Assembly (NCBI RefSeq): GCF_001592305.1
Contig: NZ_BCWR01000001.1
Span: 434,001-498,000, forward strand
Length of the DNA stretch: 64,000 bases
Reading direction: 5' to 3'
DNA from: Hydrogenophaga taeniospiralis CCUG 15921
Lineage (GTDB): Bacteria > Pseudomonadota > Gammaproteobacteria > Burkholderiales > Burkholderiaceae_C
Part shown: in pieces, positions 33,410 to 41,939 of the stretch
Position numbering within the stretch: position 1 is the stretch's first letter
How the letters are laid out: every line of letters begins with the position of its first letter
The notes under the pieces: model-generated
Told to the model about the DNA's origin: nothing
The model's input: the letters and a program-made list of their open reading frames with translations, nothing else
Database searches by the model: none
Program-made: the position numbers and the translations under genes

Positions 33410-34015
33410 ATGACCTTCACCACCGACACCACCCTGACCGGCCAGCACGCCAAGCTGGTGCCCTTACGCCCCGCCCACCACGACGACCTGGTCGAGGCCG
33501 TGCGCGACGGCGAGCTCTGGAAGCTCTGGTACACCAGCGTCCCCACGCCCGAGGGCATGGCCGCCGAAATCGAACGCCGTCTGGGCCTGCAGCGAACCGG
33601 CAGCATGCTGCCCTTTGCCGTGCTGGATGCGCATGGCAAGGCCGTGGGCATGACCACCTACATGAACATCGACGCCGCCAACCGCCGCGTCGAGATCGGC
33701 TCCACCTGGTACCGCAGCGCCGTGCAGCGCAGCCCGCTCAACACCGAATGCAAGCGCCTGCTGCTGACCCATGCCTTCGAGACGCTGGACTGCATCGCGG
33801 TGGAGTTCCGCACCCACTTTTTCAACCACCAGAGCCGGCGCGGCATCGAGCGCCTGGGCGCCAAGCTCGACGGCGTGCTGCGTTCGCACCAGATCAACCG
33901 CCACCCCGATGCGCAGGGTACGCTGCGCGACACCTGCGTCTACAGCATCCTGGCCGGCGAATGGCCGACGGTGAAGGCGCACCTGGATTTCCAGCTGACG
34001 CGGCCCCGAACATGA
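33410..34015 (+). CDS. GNAT family N-acetyltransferase (RimJ/RimL type)
   Basis: A 201-residue acetyltransferase. Start LVPLRPAHHDDL, the acceptor beta-bulge region RVEIGSTWYRSAVQRSPLN, and the FFNHQSRRGIERLGAKLDG helix fit the RimJ/RimL-like GNAT fold. Starts 32 bp after the PEP-mutase-like gene and is followed immediately by repeat copy D. Substrate unknown. Confidence 0.86.
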   Translation: MTFTTDTTLTGQHAKLVPLRPAHHDDLVEAVRDGELWKLWYTSVPTPEGMAAEIERRLGLQRTGSMLPFAVLDAHGKAVGMTTYMNIDAANRRVEIGSTWYRSAVQRSPLNTECKRLLLTHAFETLDCIAVEFRTHFFNHQSRRGIERLGAKLDGVLRSHQINRHPDAQGTLRDTCVYSILAGEWPTVKAHLDFQLTRPRT

Positions 34016-34017
34016 AG

Positions 34018-34096
34018 CCCCCCTGCGCCGCTTCGCGTCTTCCCCCCATCGGGGGGACCACGCCAGTGGCCCGGCAAAGCCGGTTCCACGGTGTGT
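34018..34096 (+). repeat. 3'-end intergenic repeat, copy D
   Basis: Begins two bases after the GNAT stop. Reads GCGCCGCTTCGCG, CCCCCCATCGGGGGG, CCGGCAAAGCCGGTTCC. All three stem-loops are kept although the loop of the middle stem has changed. Confidence 0.87.
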
Positions 34097-34115
34097 GCTT
34101 GTGAAAACATCGCAT

Positions 34116-35075
34116 ATGACCCATCCCACCCATTTCAACCAACCCCTCGGCGGCAACACCATGCCGCGCTTCGGCGGCCTGGCCAGCATGATGCGGCTGC
34201 CTGTGGCCACATCGGCGGCGGGCCTGAACGCCGGCTTCATCGGCGTGCCCCTCGACACCGGCACCAGCCACCGCCCGGGCGCGCGCTTCGGCCCGCGCCA
34301 GATCCGCGCCGAGTCCTGCCTGATCCGCCCCTACAACATGGCCACCGGCGCCGCGCCCTTCGACGCGCTGCAGGTGGCCGACCTGGGCGACGTGGCGATC
34401 AACACCTACAACCTGCTGAAATCGGTGGACCTCATCGAGCAGCACTACCGCCCCATCATCGCGGCCGGCTGCATCCCGCTCACGCTCGGTGGCGACCACA
34501 CCATCGCCCTGCCCATCCTGCGCGCCATGAAGGCGCAACACGGCCCGGTGGCGCTGATCCACGTGGACGCGCACGCCGACGTGAACCCCGACATGTTCGG
34601 CGAGGCCATCGCCCACGGCACACCGTTCCGCCGCGCGGTGGAAGAAGGCCTGCTGATCGGCAACAAGGTCTGGCAGATCGGCTTGCGCGGCAGCGGCTAT
34701 TCGGCCGACGACTTCGACTGGCCGCGCCAGCAGGGTTTCACCGTGGTGCCGGCGCACGAAGTCTGGTGGACCAGCCTGGCACCGTTGATGGCGCAGATCC
34801 GCGAAAAGATCGGCCCCGAGACGCCCACCTACCTCAGTTTCGACATCGACGGCATCGACCCAGCCTACGCTGGCGGCACCGGCACGCCCGAGATCGGAGG
34901 CCTGACCGTGCCGCAGGCGCTGGAGATTGTGCGCGGCTGCCGCGGACTGAACCTCGTGGGCTGCGACCTGGTCGAGGTCTCACCCGCCTACGACACCAGC
35001 GGCAACACCGCCCTGCTGGGCGCCAACCTGCTGTTTGAAATGCTGTGCGTGCTGCCCGGGGTGAAGTACCGCTGA
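34116..35075 (+). CDS. ureohydrolase: guanidinobutyrase or agmatinase
   Basis: Mn-dependent hydrolase of 319 aa that releases urea from a guanidino compound. Metal ligands are visible in LGGDHT, HVDAHADVN and SFDIDGIDPA. The N-terminal QPLGGNTMPRFGGLASMMRLP block (read here in two halves) resembles guanidinobutyrase/guanidinopropionase-type members more than classical SpeB. The ATG at 34116 is preferred; a GTG at 34095 is in frame. Succinate-semialdehyde dehydrogenase follows, which fits 4-guanidinobutyrate to GABA to succinate. Confidence 0.88.
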   Translation: MTHPTHFNQPLGGNTMPRFGGLASMMRLPVATSAAGLNAGFIGVPLDTGTSHRPGARFGPRQIRAESCLIRPYNMATGAAPFDALQVADLGDVAINTYNLLKSVDLIEQHYRPIIAAGCIPLTLGGDHTIALPILRAMKAQHGPVALIHVDAHADVNPDMFGEAIAHGTPFRRAVEEGLLIGNKVWQIGLRGSGYSADDFDWPRQQGFTVVPAHEVWWTSLAPLMAQIREKIGPETPTYLSFDIDGIDPAYAGGTGTPEIGGLTVPQALEIVRGCRGLNLVGCDLVEVSPAYDTSGNTALLGANLLFEMLCVLPGVKYR

Positions 35076-35117
35076 ATGCCCACGCACTGGCACGCCATGT
35101 CCGCTCGTGCCACAATC

Positions 35118-35133
35118 ATTTAATAAGTTAAAT
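35118..35133. promoter_or_regulatory. AT-rich inverted repeat in the gabD promoter region
   Basis: ATTTAA-TAAG-TTAAAT, 6-bp perfect arms, lies in an AT-rich island unlike its surroundings and 35 bp before the gabD start. It could be part of the promoter or a regulator site. No clear -35/-10 pair could be assigned. Confidence 0.35.
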
Positions 35134-35168
35134 ATTTCGTTTATCGTTTCAATTTCTGGAGACACCCC

Positions 35169-36647
35169 ATGGACATGAAGACCTCCCCCCTGGCCCTGCT
35201 GAAGGACCCGACCCTGCTGAAGACCGACGCGCTGATCAACGGCGAATGGGTCAAAGGCAGCAGCCGCTTTGACGTGCTCGACCCGGCCACCGGCCAGAAG
35301 CTCGCCGACGTGGCCAACCTCGGCCCGGCCGATGCCGAAAAAGCGATTGCCGCCGCCAACGCGGCCTGGGCCGGCTGGAAGGGCAAGACCGCCAAGGAGC
35401 GCAGCATCATCCTGCGCAAGTGGTACGACCTGCTGATGGCCAACCAGGACGACCTGGGCCGCATCATGACCGCCGAACAGGGCAAGCCGCTGGCCGAAGC
35501 CAAGGGTGAAGTGACCTACGGCGCCAGCTTCGTCGAGTGGTTCGCCGAAGAGGCCAAGCGCGTCAACGGCGAGACCCTGCCGCAGTTCGACAACAACCGC
35601 CGCCTGATGGTGCTCAAGCAGCCCATCGGCGTCTGCGCGGCCATCACGCCCTGGAACTTCCCGCTCGCCATGATCACGCGCAAGGTCGCGCCCGCGCTGG
35701 CCGCCGGCTGCCCCGTCATCATCAAGCCCGCCGAACTCACGCCGCTGACCGCGCTGGCCGCGGCCGAGCTGGCCATCCGCGCCGGCATCCCGGCCGGTGT
35801 GCTCAACATGATCACCGCCGATGCGTCCAACTCCATCGCCGTGGGCAAGGTCATCTGCGCCAGCGACGTGGTGCGCCACATCAGCTTCACCGGCTCCACC
35901 GAAGTGGGCCGCATCCTGATGGCGCAGAGCGCGCCGACGGTGAAAAAGATGTCACTGGAACTGGGGGGCAACGCGCCCTTCATCGTGTTCAACGACGCCG
36001 ACATCGACTCGGCCGTGGAAGGCGCTTTCGCCAGCAAGTACCGCAATGCCGGCCAGACCTGTGTCTGCTCCAACCGTCTCTATGTGCAGGAAGGTGTGTA
36101 CGACGAGTTCGTCGCCAAGTTCGCCGCCAAGGTGAAGACGGCCAAGGTCGGCAATGGCTTTGAAGACGGCGTGAACCAGGGCCCGCTGATCGAGGAGGCC
36201 GCGCTGGAGAAGGTGCAGCGCCACGTGGACGACGCCAAAGCCAAGGGCGGGCGGGTGCTCGTGGGTGGCAACCGCCTGAGCGGTCAGTTCTTCGAGCCCA
36301 CCGTGGTGGCCGACGCCACCGCCGACATGCTGTGTGCCAAGGAAGAAACTTTCGGCCCGTTTGCGCCGGTGTTCAAGTTCAAGACCGAGCAGGAAGCCGT
36401 CGACGCCGCCAACAACACCGAGTTCGGCCTGGCCAGCTACTTCTACAGCCGCGACATCGGCCGCATCTACCGCGTGGCCGAAGCGCTGGAGTACGGCATG
36501 GTCGGCATCAACGTCGGCATCCTGGCCACCGAGCACGTGCCCTTCGGCGGCGTGAAGCAGTCCGGCCTGGGCCGCGAGGGCTCGCACCACGGCATGGACG
36601 ACTACGTCGAGATCAAATACCTCTGCCTGGGCGACATTCAGAAGTGA
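35169..36647 (+). CDS. gabD: NAD(P)-dependent succinate-semialdehyde dehydrogenase
   Basis: Aldehyde dehydrogenase of 492 aa oxidising succinate semialdehyde to succinate. PWNFPLAMITRK, SFTGSTEVGR, the Glu block MSLELGGNAPF and the catalytic Cys in NAGQTCVCSNR are all typical of GabD. TGGAG precedes the ATG at 35169; an in-frame ATG at 35175 is also possible. Together with the upstream ureohydrolase it completes the lower part of a GABA route. GABA transaminase is not in the window. Confidence 0.94.
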   Translation: MDMKTSPLALLKDPTLLKTDALINGEWVKGSSRFDVLDPATGQKLADVANLGPADAEKAIAAANAAWAGWKGKTAKERSIILRKWYDLLMANQDDLGRIMTAEQGKPLAEAKGEVTYGASFVEWFAEEAKRVNGETLPQFDNNRRLMVLKQPIGVCAAITPWNFPLAMITRKVAPALAAGCPVIIKPAELTPLTALAAAELAIRAGIPAGVLNMITADASNSIAVGKVICASDVVRHISFTGSTEVGRILMAQSAPTVKKMSLELGGNAPFIVFNDADIDSAVEGAFASKYRNAGQTCVCSNRLYVQEGVYDEFVAKFAAKVKTAKVGNGFEDGVNQGPLIEEAALEKVQRHVDDAKAKGGRVLVGGNRLSGQFFEPTVVADATADMLCAKEETFGPFAPVFKFKTEQEAVDAANNTEFGLASYFYSRDIGRIYRVAEALEYGMVGINVGILATEHVPFGGVKQSGLGREGSHHGMDDYVEIKYLCLGDIQK

Positions 36648-36649
36648 AC

Positions 36650-36745
36650 CACCCCCTGCGCCGCTGACGCGGCTTCCCCCTCTCTGGCGCCTTCGGCTTG
36701 GAGGGGGACAGCGCCTTGGGCCGGCGGAGCCGGACCCTTGGCGCT
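36650..36745 (+). repeat. 3'-end intergenic repeat, copy E
   Basis: Starts three bases after the gabD stop. Diverged copy: the middle arm is expanded to CCCCCTCTC...TTGGAGGGGG with an inner hairpin (GGCGCCTTCGGC), and the last stem is CCGGCGGAGCCGG. Confidence 0.78.
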
Positions 36746-36801
36746 TCTGGACGGAGGCGCTTGCGTTCGTTGCGATGCGCGCTCCGGAGCCGATCAGCTC
36801 A

Positions 36802-37263
36802 TCAGTTCACCACCTGCCAGCTGCCATCGGGTTGCCGGCAGGCCCGGCCATACACGTCGTCGGGCCGACCACCCACCACCGCTCGCATGGTGTATTCGCG
36901 GCAGGGTGCCCCGGCCGACTCGTAGGTGCGCGTGGGTGTCACGGTGTACTGGTTGCGCGTGTCGGGGTTGACCCACTGGGTCGGCTGGCCCGTTTGGGAG
37001 GTTTCCAGGACGTAGGCCGTGCGCCGGCGGTCGTTGTCGTCCATGGATCGCCCGACGTTGGCACCGATGTTGGCGCCGATCAGGGCACCCACGATCGTGG
37101 CCGCCGTGCGCCCCCGCCCTCCGCCCACCTGCGACCCCAGGGCGCCACCGAGCACGCCGCCAATGACCGTACCACCGGTTTCTTTCGGGCCCCCCGTTGC
37201 ACCGCATCCGGCGAGTGCCGCAGCGAGCGCGCCAACGAGGACCATTTGTGCAGGGAAACGCAT
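36802..37263 (-). CDS. glycine-zipper lipoprotein (17 kDa surface-antigen-like)
   Basis: A 153-residue envelope lipoprotein. Lipobox LAGC with C20 lipidated, then a Gly/Ala-rich double glycine-zipper (GGTVIGGVLGGALGSQVGG and TIVGALIGANIGANVG) and a C-terminal domain with two Cys, ending near PDGSWQVVN. AAGGAG before the ATG at 37263 sets the start. Family members affect envelope integrity; the exact role is unknown. Confidence 0.88.
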   Translation of the reverse strand: MRFPAQMVLVGALAAALAGCGATGGPKETGGTVIGGVLGGALGSQVGGGRGRTAATIVGALIGANIGANVGRSMDDNDRRRTAYVLETSQTGQPTQWVNPDTRNQYTVTPTRTYESAGAPCREYTMRAVVGGRPDDVYGRACRQPDGSWQVVN

Positions 37264-37379
37264 ATGCAACTCCTTGAAAGATGTGTCAGAAGGCCATTCA
37301 CATGACCGTTTCCGGGGGGTGTGAGACCCCCGATACGAGGCCATGCGCCACGCGTGCGCCCTATGCAGCATCGGTGGGT

Positions 37380-37385
37380 TATCAT
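37380..37385 (+). promoter_or_regulatory. probable -10 element of the tRNA-Gly promoter
   Basis: TATCAT ends 13 bases before the mature tRNA 5' end, a fitting place for transcription start just upstream of the tRNA. No convincing -35 is seen. Confidence 0.4.
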
Positions 37386-37398
37386 CCGACACGTTTTT

Positions 37399-37472
37399 GC
37401 GGGTGTAGTTCAATGGCAGAACGGCAGCTTCCCAAGCTTCATACGAGGGTTCGATTCCCTTCACCCGCTCCA
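37399..37472 (+). tRNA. tRNA-Gly (anticodon CCC)
   Basis: A 74-nt gene with encoded CCA. The acceptor stem GCGGGTG pairs with CACCCGC; D-arm GTTCAATGGCAGAAC; anticodon loop TTCCCAA; T-arm GAGGGTTCGATTCCCTT. The anticodon stem reads GCAGC / GCTTC, leaving one C-T mismatch at the second pair, otherwise a normal bacterial tRNA-Gly(CCC). Followed by a strong terminator. Confidence 0.96.
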
Positions 37473-37479
37473 GAACAAC

Positions 37480-37512
37480 GAAACGAGGCCCCCCAGCGGG
37501 CCTCGTTTCATT
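37480..37512 (+). terminator. rho-independent terminator after tRNA-Gly
   Basis: Perfect 12-bp stem (37480-37491 with 37498-37509), six-base loop CCCAGC, then ATTT. The A-rich left flank and T-rich right flank may let it work in both directions. Confidence 0.85.
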
Positions 37513-37557
37513 TCCGCGCCACACGGCGCCGGCCGGGATCGGACGGGGGTCGAGCCC

Positions 37558-38139
37558 TCACCCGGCCACGAACGAAGACCCCACCCCAAGCAGCGCGAGC
37601 ACACCCAGCGCCGCAAAGATCAGCGCAGCCACGACGTGCACCGCCTTGATGGGCACGCGCCGCGTGAGGGCGTCGCCAAAGAACACCACCGGCGCGTTGG
37701 CCAGCATCATGCCCAGGGTGGTGCCCGCGACCACGGCCACCAGCGGCGCGTACTGGGCTCCCAAGGCCACGGTGGCGATCTGGGTCTTGTCGCCCATCTC
37801 GGCCAGGAAAAACGCCCAGGTGGTGGTGGCGAACACGCCGAACTGCCGCCGGGGCACGGCGTCGTCATCGTCGAGCTTGTCGGGGATCAGCATCCAGCCG
37901 GCCATGGCGATGAAGGACAGGCCGAGCACCCAACGCATCACGGTCGGACCCACGGTGGCCATGACCCAGGCGCCCGCCGCGCCGGCCAGGGCATGGTTGA
38001 GCAGCGTGGCCGCGAGGATGCCCCAGAGGATGGGCCAGGGGCGCTTGAAACGCGCGGCCAGCACCAGCGACAGCAACTGCGTCTTGTCGCCCATTTCGGC
38101 CAGGGCAACGATACCGGTGGAAAGGAGGAAGGCTTCCAA
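37558..38139 (-). CDS. TMEM165/GDT1 (UPF0016) family Mn exporter
   Basis: A 193-residue inner-membrane cation transporter with six or so TM segments and the family's paired motif, once in each half: EMGDKTQLLSLVLAA and EMGDKTQIATVALGA, which provide the acidic cation site. The start is a TTG at 38139 with GGAG seven bases upstream. A manganese riboswitch directly upstream supports Mn export as its job. MntX/MneA-like by family. Confidence 0.9.
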   Translation of the reverse strand: MEAFLLSTGIVALAEMGDKTQLLSLVLAARFKRPWPILWGILAATLLNHALAGAAGAWVMATVGPTVMRWVLGLSFIAMAGWMLIPDKLDDDDAVPRRQFGVFATTTWAFFLAEMGDKTQIATVALGAQYAPLVAVVAGTTLGMMLANAPVVFFGDALTRRVPIKAVHVVAALIFAALGVLALLGVGSSFVAG

Positions 38140-38159
38140 AACAATGCTCCAGGGGCCGG

Positions 38160-38310
38160 AAAACCAAAAGACCGCACAGCAGCCCCGGCCCTTCCGGAGA
38201 CTGTGCGGTCAAAGGTCTTGCCAGGCTTGAAGCTGTCGGCGCCATGGCCGTGGGGGCCAAGTGTGTTGACGCGGACCTCTGCGTGGTGCAGAGCGGCTAC
38301 TCCCCAATGA
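38160..38310 (-). ncRNA. yybP-ykoY manganese riboswitch with intrinsic terminator
   Basis: On the minus strand the conserved aptamer box GGGGAGTAGC (38305-38296) is followed by a GC hairpin and the second core box GTCAACACACTTGG (from 38270). The expression platform is a perfect 10-bp stem (GACCGCACAG, 38210-38201, with 38179-38170) followed by TTTTGGTTT, a classic terminator. Mn binding should favour read-through into the exporter gene. Confidence 0.92.
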
Positions 38311-38381
38311 CGGGTGAGGCGCGAGTATAGACGACGGTTGATGGGCAACCGGGCGCCGGTTGGCGCGCGGTCGCCGTCTCG

Positions 38382-39020
38382 TCAGATCAGGGGGACGCCG
38401 GTCTTGGACTGCAGGAACTCACGGGTCACGTCGGGCGCCAGTTCCACCACTTTCAGGCCCTCGGGCGTCACGTCCATCACGGCCAGGTCGGTGATGATGC
38501 GGTTGACCACACCCTTGCCCGTCAGCGGCAGCGTGCACTGCGGCAGGATCTTCAGGTCTTCGCTGCCGTCCTTCTTCTTGGCCACATGCTCCATCAGCAC
38601 GATCACGCGCTTGACGCCGGCCACCAGGTCCATGGCGCCGCCCATGCCCTTGACCATCTTGCCGGGAATCATCCAGTTGGCCAGATCGCCCTTGTCGGTC
38701 ACCTGCATGGCGCCCAGGATGGACAGGTTGATCTTGCCGCCGCGGATCATGGCGAACGACTGGTCACTGCCGAAAATGGCCGAGCCTTTCATAGTGGTCA
38801 CGGTCTGCTTGCCGGCATTGATCAGGTCCGGGTCCACCTCGTCTTCGTAGGGGAACGGGCCGATGCCCAGCATGCCGTTCTCGCTCTGCAGCCACACCTC
38901 CACATGGTCGGGCACGTGGTTGGCCACCAGCGTGGGGATGCCGATACCGAGGTTCACATAAAAGCCGTCCTGCAGCTCCTGCGCCGCACGCGCGGCCATC
39001 TGGTCTTGGGTCCAAGGCAT
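38382..39020 (-). CDS. scoB: 3-oxoacid CoA-transferase subunit B
   Basis: Beta subunit (212 aa) of succinyl-CoA:3-oxoacid CoA-transferase. The catalytic Glu is E47 in SENGMLGIG; the [15 protein letters not shown] block is also typical. AAGGAG before the ATG at 39020 sets the start. Ten bases after scoA, same strand. Activates acetoacetate or a related 3-oxoacid at the cost of succinyl-CoA. Confidence 0.94.
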   Translation of the reverse strand: MPWTQDQMAARAAQELQDGFYVNLGIGIPTLVANHVPDHVEVWLQSENGMLGIGPFPYEDEVDPDLINAGKQTVTTMKGSAIFGSDQSFAMIRGGKINLSILGAMQVTDKGDLANWMIPGKMVKGMGGAMDLVAGVKRVIVLMEHVAKKKDGSEDLKILPQCTLPLTGKGVVNRIITDLAVMDVTPEGLKVVELAPDVTREFLQSKTGVPLI

Positions 39021-39030
39021 GGTGTTCTCC

Positions 39031-39732
39031 TTACTTGCGATCGCGGGTGGTGCGCTTCTCGATGCGCTTTTCCGGGTTGGCATTGAGCACGATGCGGTGC
39101 ACGTAGATGCCGGGCAGGTGCACGTCGTCGGGGGCGATCTCGCCGGTGGCCACGATGCGCTCCACCTCCACGATGCAGATCTTGCCGGCGGTGGCTGCCG
39201 CGGGGTTGAAGTTGCGCGCCGTCATGTTGAAGCGCAGGTTGCCGGACATGTCGGCCACATCGGCCTTCACCAGCGACACCTCGGGCACCAGCGAGCGCTC
39301 CATCACGTAGGTCTCGCCGTCGAACTCGCGCAGTTCCTTGCCCTCGGCCACCAGGGTGCCGACACCGGTCTTGGTGAAGAAGGCGGGAATGCCGGCACCA
39401 CCGGCGCGCAGCTTCTCGGCCAGCGTGCCCTGCGGCGTGAATTCGAGTTCGAGTTCACCGGCCAGGTACTGGCGTTCGAACTCCTTGTTTTCGCCCACGT
39501 AGGACGAGATCATCTTCTTGATCTGCCGCGTCTCCAGCAGCTTGCCCAGGCCGAAGCCATCCACGCCGGCGTTGTTGGAAATGGCGGTCAGGTTCTTCAC
39601 GCCGGAATCGCGCAGCGCGTCGATCAGCGCTTCGGGAATGCCACAGAGGCCAAAACCGCCCACGGCGATGAGCTGGCCGTCGGCCACCACGCCCTTGAGG
39701 GCCTCGGCTGCGCTCGGGTAAATCTTGTTCAC
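39031..39732 (-). CDS. scoA: 3-oxoacid CoA-transferase subunit A
   Basis: Alpha subunit (233 aa). CoA-binding [13 protein letters not shown] near the N-terminus and [11 protein letters not shown] are family hallmarks; the C-terminal [13 protein letters not shown] is typical of ScoA. The start is a GTG at 39732 with GGAG nine bases upstream. Divergent from the PAS-LuxR regulator, with an operator-like palindrome between them. Confidence 0.94.
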   Translation of the reverse strand: MNKIYPSAAEALKGVVADGQLIAVGGFGLCGIPEALIDALRDSGVKNLTAISNNAGVDGFGLGKLLETRQIKKMISSYVGENKEFERQYLAGELELEFTPQGTLAEKLRAGGAGIPAFFTKTGVGTLVAEGKELREFDGETYVMERSLVPEVSLVKADVADMSGNLRFNMTARNFNPAAATAGKICIVEVERIVATGEIAPDDVHLPGIYVHRIVLNANPEKRIEKRTTRDRK

Positions 39733-39773
39733 GTCGGTTGCTCCAGTGGTTGAACAGGGATGGGCGCTACGAT

Positions 39774-39795
39774 ACTACGTAATAGCATACGTAGT
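39774..39795. promoter_or_regulatory. palindromic operator between scoAB and the PAS-LuxR regulator
   Basis: Perfect 8-bp arms ACTACGTA (39774-39781) and TACGTAGT (39788-39795) with a six-base spacer. It sits eight bases before the regulator's ATG and 41 bases before the scoA GTG. Form and size suit a dimeric LuxR-type regulator. Confidence 0.6.
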
Positions 39796-39803
39796 TTGAC
39801 CTA

Positions 39804-40382
39804 ATGACTAACCCGAACACCGACCTCTCCGGCATCGACTACCGCCTCGCCTTTGATCTGGCGCCACTCGGGCTGGTGCTCTCGCGCCAGCGCACGATTG
39901 TGGACTGCAACCAGGCCTTGTGCGAGATGTTTGGCGCCACGCGCGAACAGCTGGTGGGCCAGAGTTTCCAGGTGCTCTACCCCAGTGCCGACGAGTACGA
40001 GCGCACCGGCGCACGCATCGCGCCGATCCTAGGGCGCAGCGGCACCTACGCCGACGACCGCATCATGAAACGCGTGGACGGCCGCCTCAAGGGAGAAACC
40101 TTCTGGTGCCACGTCACCGGTCGGGCCCTGCGCCGCGAAGCGCCGCACGAGGCCGGCATCTGGAGCTTCGAAGACCTGAGCTCACGCCGCGCCGTCAAGG
40201 CCGAACTGACCGGGCGCGAACGCGAAGTGGCGGCCTTCCTGATGGATGGCCTGACCAGCAAGGAGATCGGCAAGGCACTGGGCATCAGCCACCGCACGGT
40301 AGAGATCTACCGCGCGCGGCTGATGCGCAAGTACCAGGCGCACAGCACACCGGATCTGGTGCACCGCCTGGTGGCGGGTTGA
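39804..40382 (+). CDS. PAS-LuxR family transcriptional regulator
   Basis: A 192-residue regulator: PAS sensor domain (about residues 12-125) and LuxR/GerE helix-turn-helix (about 135-190, LTGREREVAAFLMDGLTSKE, with SHRTVEIYRARL as recognition helix). No receiver domain. It is divergent from scoAB and most likely controls it through the palindrome just upstream, which also suggests autoregulation. The signal for the PAS domain is unknown. Confidence 0.9.
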   Translation: MTNPNTDLSGIDYRLAFDLAPLGLVLSRQRTIVDCNQALCEMFGATREQLVGQSFQVLYPSADEYERTGARIAPILGRSGTYADDRIMKRVDGRLKGETFWCHVTGRALRREAPHEAGIWSFEDLSSRRAVKAELTGREREVAAFLMDGLTSKEIGKALGISHRTVEIYRARLMRKYQAHSTPDLVHRLVAG

Positions 40383-40416
40383 TGGGCGGCGGGCGAACCG
40401 CCGCGTTCCGCATCGG

Positions 40417-41733
40417 CTACTGCTTCTTGGCGGCGTTGGCCAGCTTGGATTCGACCGGCTTGGGCACAACGGCCGCCACGGGCGCATTGAGCGTCTGCAA
40501 TCGGCCGATGGCATCACCGACAGACATCGAGTCGGTGTTCCAGAACTCGCTCACGGCCGCCCGCATGGCGTTTTGCTGCGCCGTCGACAACGCCATGCCG
40601 TGCGCCACCGAAGGCAGCAAGGTGCCCGCCTTGGCCGTTGCCGCGAAGTCAACGTTGGAGCGTTTGCCACATTCGTCGAACTTGTTCATCTTCAGGTTCA
40701 AGTGCGCCGGGATGGAGCCCTTGCGCAGGTTGAACCGCTCCTGGAAGTCTTTACCCATCAGCACATAGGCCAGATAGCCCTGGGCCTTCTGAGCCTCCCA
40801 GCTCTTGAGCTGGAACATGGCAAAAGAGTCGACGTTGAAGGTGTAAGCGTTGGTGGTGCCTGGAGCGGGCGTGCAGGTGAAGTCCTTGCCCGGCTGCTGT
40901 TTGGCGGCCAGGAACTCGCCCTTGGCCCAGTCCCCCATGAACTGGAACCCGGCCTTGCCCTTGATCACCATGTCGGTCGTGACGTTCCAGTCCCGACCGG
41001 GAGACTTGCCATCGACATAGGTCTTGAGGCGGCGAAAGGTCTCCAGCGTCTTTTTCATCGCATCGCTGCCGATGGCCGCCTTGTCCAGTTTGAGCAGCGC
41101 CTTGTCGTAGAACTCGGGTCCGCCGACCCCCAGGGCCACGGTTTCGAACACCGTGAAGTCCTGCCAGTCCTGCCCGCCATGGGCCAAGGGAACGAAGCCG
41201 GCCGCACGGATCTTGTCGGCGGCGACAAAAAACGCGTCCCAGGTCTGGGGCATGTCTGCGACGCCGGCCTTCTTCAGCACCGCCGAGTTGGCCCACAACC
41301 AGTTGACACGGTGCACGTTGACCGGCACAGCCACGTAGTGACCCTTGTACTTCATCTGGTCGGCGACCACCTTGGGCAAGGACTCGTCCCATTTGTCAAA
41401 CAACGCCATCGAGTCCAGATTGGTCAGCGCGTTCAGCTCGGCCCATTCCTGAATGGCCGGCCCCTTGATCAGGGCCGCGGCTGGCGCATGCCCCTCCAGC
41501 ACGCGCTGCTTCAGGGTCGCCATGGCATTCCCGCCCGCGCCGCCCGCGACGGTGAAGTCTTTCCAGGAATGGCCCCGCGCGGTCATCATGGCCTTGAGTT
41601 CCTGGACCGACTGGGCCTCGCCGCCCGAGGTCCAGAAGTGCAGCACCTCGACCTCGCCCGCCTGGATGGCGGCGCTGGCGAGCAGCGAAATACCCGCTGC
41701 CAGCAGGCTGCGTTTTGTTTTTTTTGTGAGCAT
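40417..41733 (-). CDS. carbohydrate ABC transporter substrate-binding protein (orphan)
   Basis: Periplasmic receptor of 438 aa. Signal peptide of about 26 residues (LLAAGISLLASAAIQAG-E), then EVEVLHFWTSGGEAQSV as in the glucose/maltose receptor class (COG1653). No permease or ATPase genes are adjacent, so its transporter must be encoded elsewhere. I chose ATG 41733, which leads directly into the signal peptide; ATG 41763 is in frame. Sugar preference unknown. Confidence 0.87.
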   Translation of the reverse strand: MLTKKTKRSLLAAGISLLASAAIQAGEVEVLHFWTSGGEAQSVQELKAMMTARGHSWKDFTVAGGAGGNAMATLKQRVLEGHAPAAALIKGPAIQEWAELNALTNLDSMALFDKWDESLPKVVADQMKYKGHYVAVPVNVHRVNWLWANSAVLKKAGVADMPQTWDAFFVAADKIRAAGFVPLAHGGQDWQDFTVFETVALGVGGPEFYDKALLKLDKAAIGSDAMKKTLETFRRLKTYVDGKSPGRDWNVTTDMVIKGKAGFQFMGDWAKGEFLAAKQQPGKDFTCTPAPGTTNAYTFNVDSFAMFQLKSWEAQKAQGYLAYVLMGKDFQERFNLRKGSIPAHLNLKMNKFDECGKRSNVDFAATAKAGTLLPSVAHGMALSTAQQNAMRAAVSEFWNTDSMSVGDAIGRLQTLNAPVAAVVPKPVESKLANAAKKQ

Positions 41734-41939
41734 GGTTGTGGAGACGTTGTGAAAACCCTCCATGGTATCCACGCGAATGGAAGGGTTTCTACCAAGAAGA
41801 CCCACAGAAGCGGCAAAACCCCGCATTCCTTCACGCAGGAAGCTGCACCGGCCTCCCCTGCTCACGGCTCAGGTCGCAGCCGCCCTGCCCCGTGTGGGCA
41901 TGGCCAGGCGGCATCGGACGCCATCCTGGCCATCCCCAT

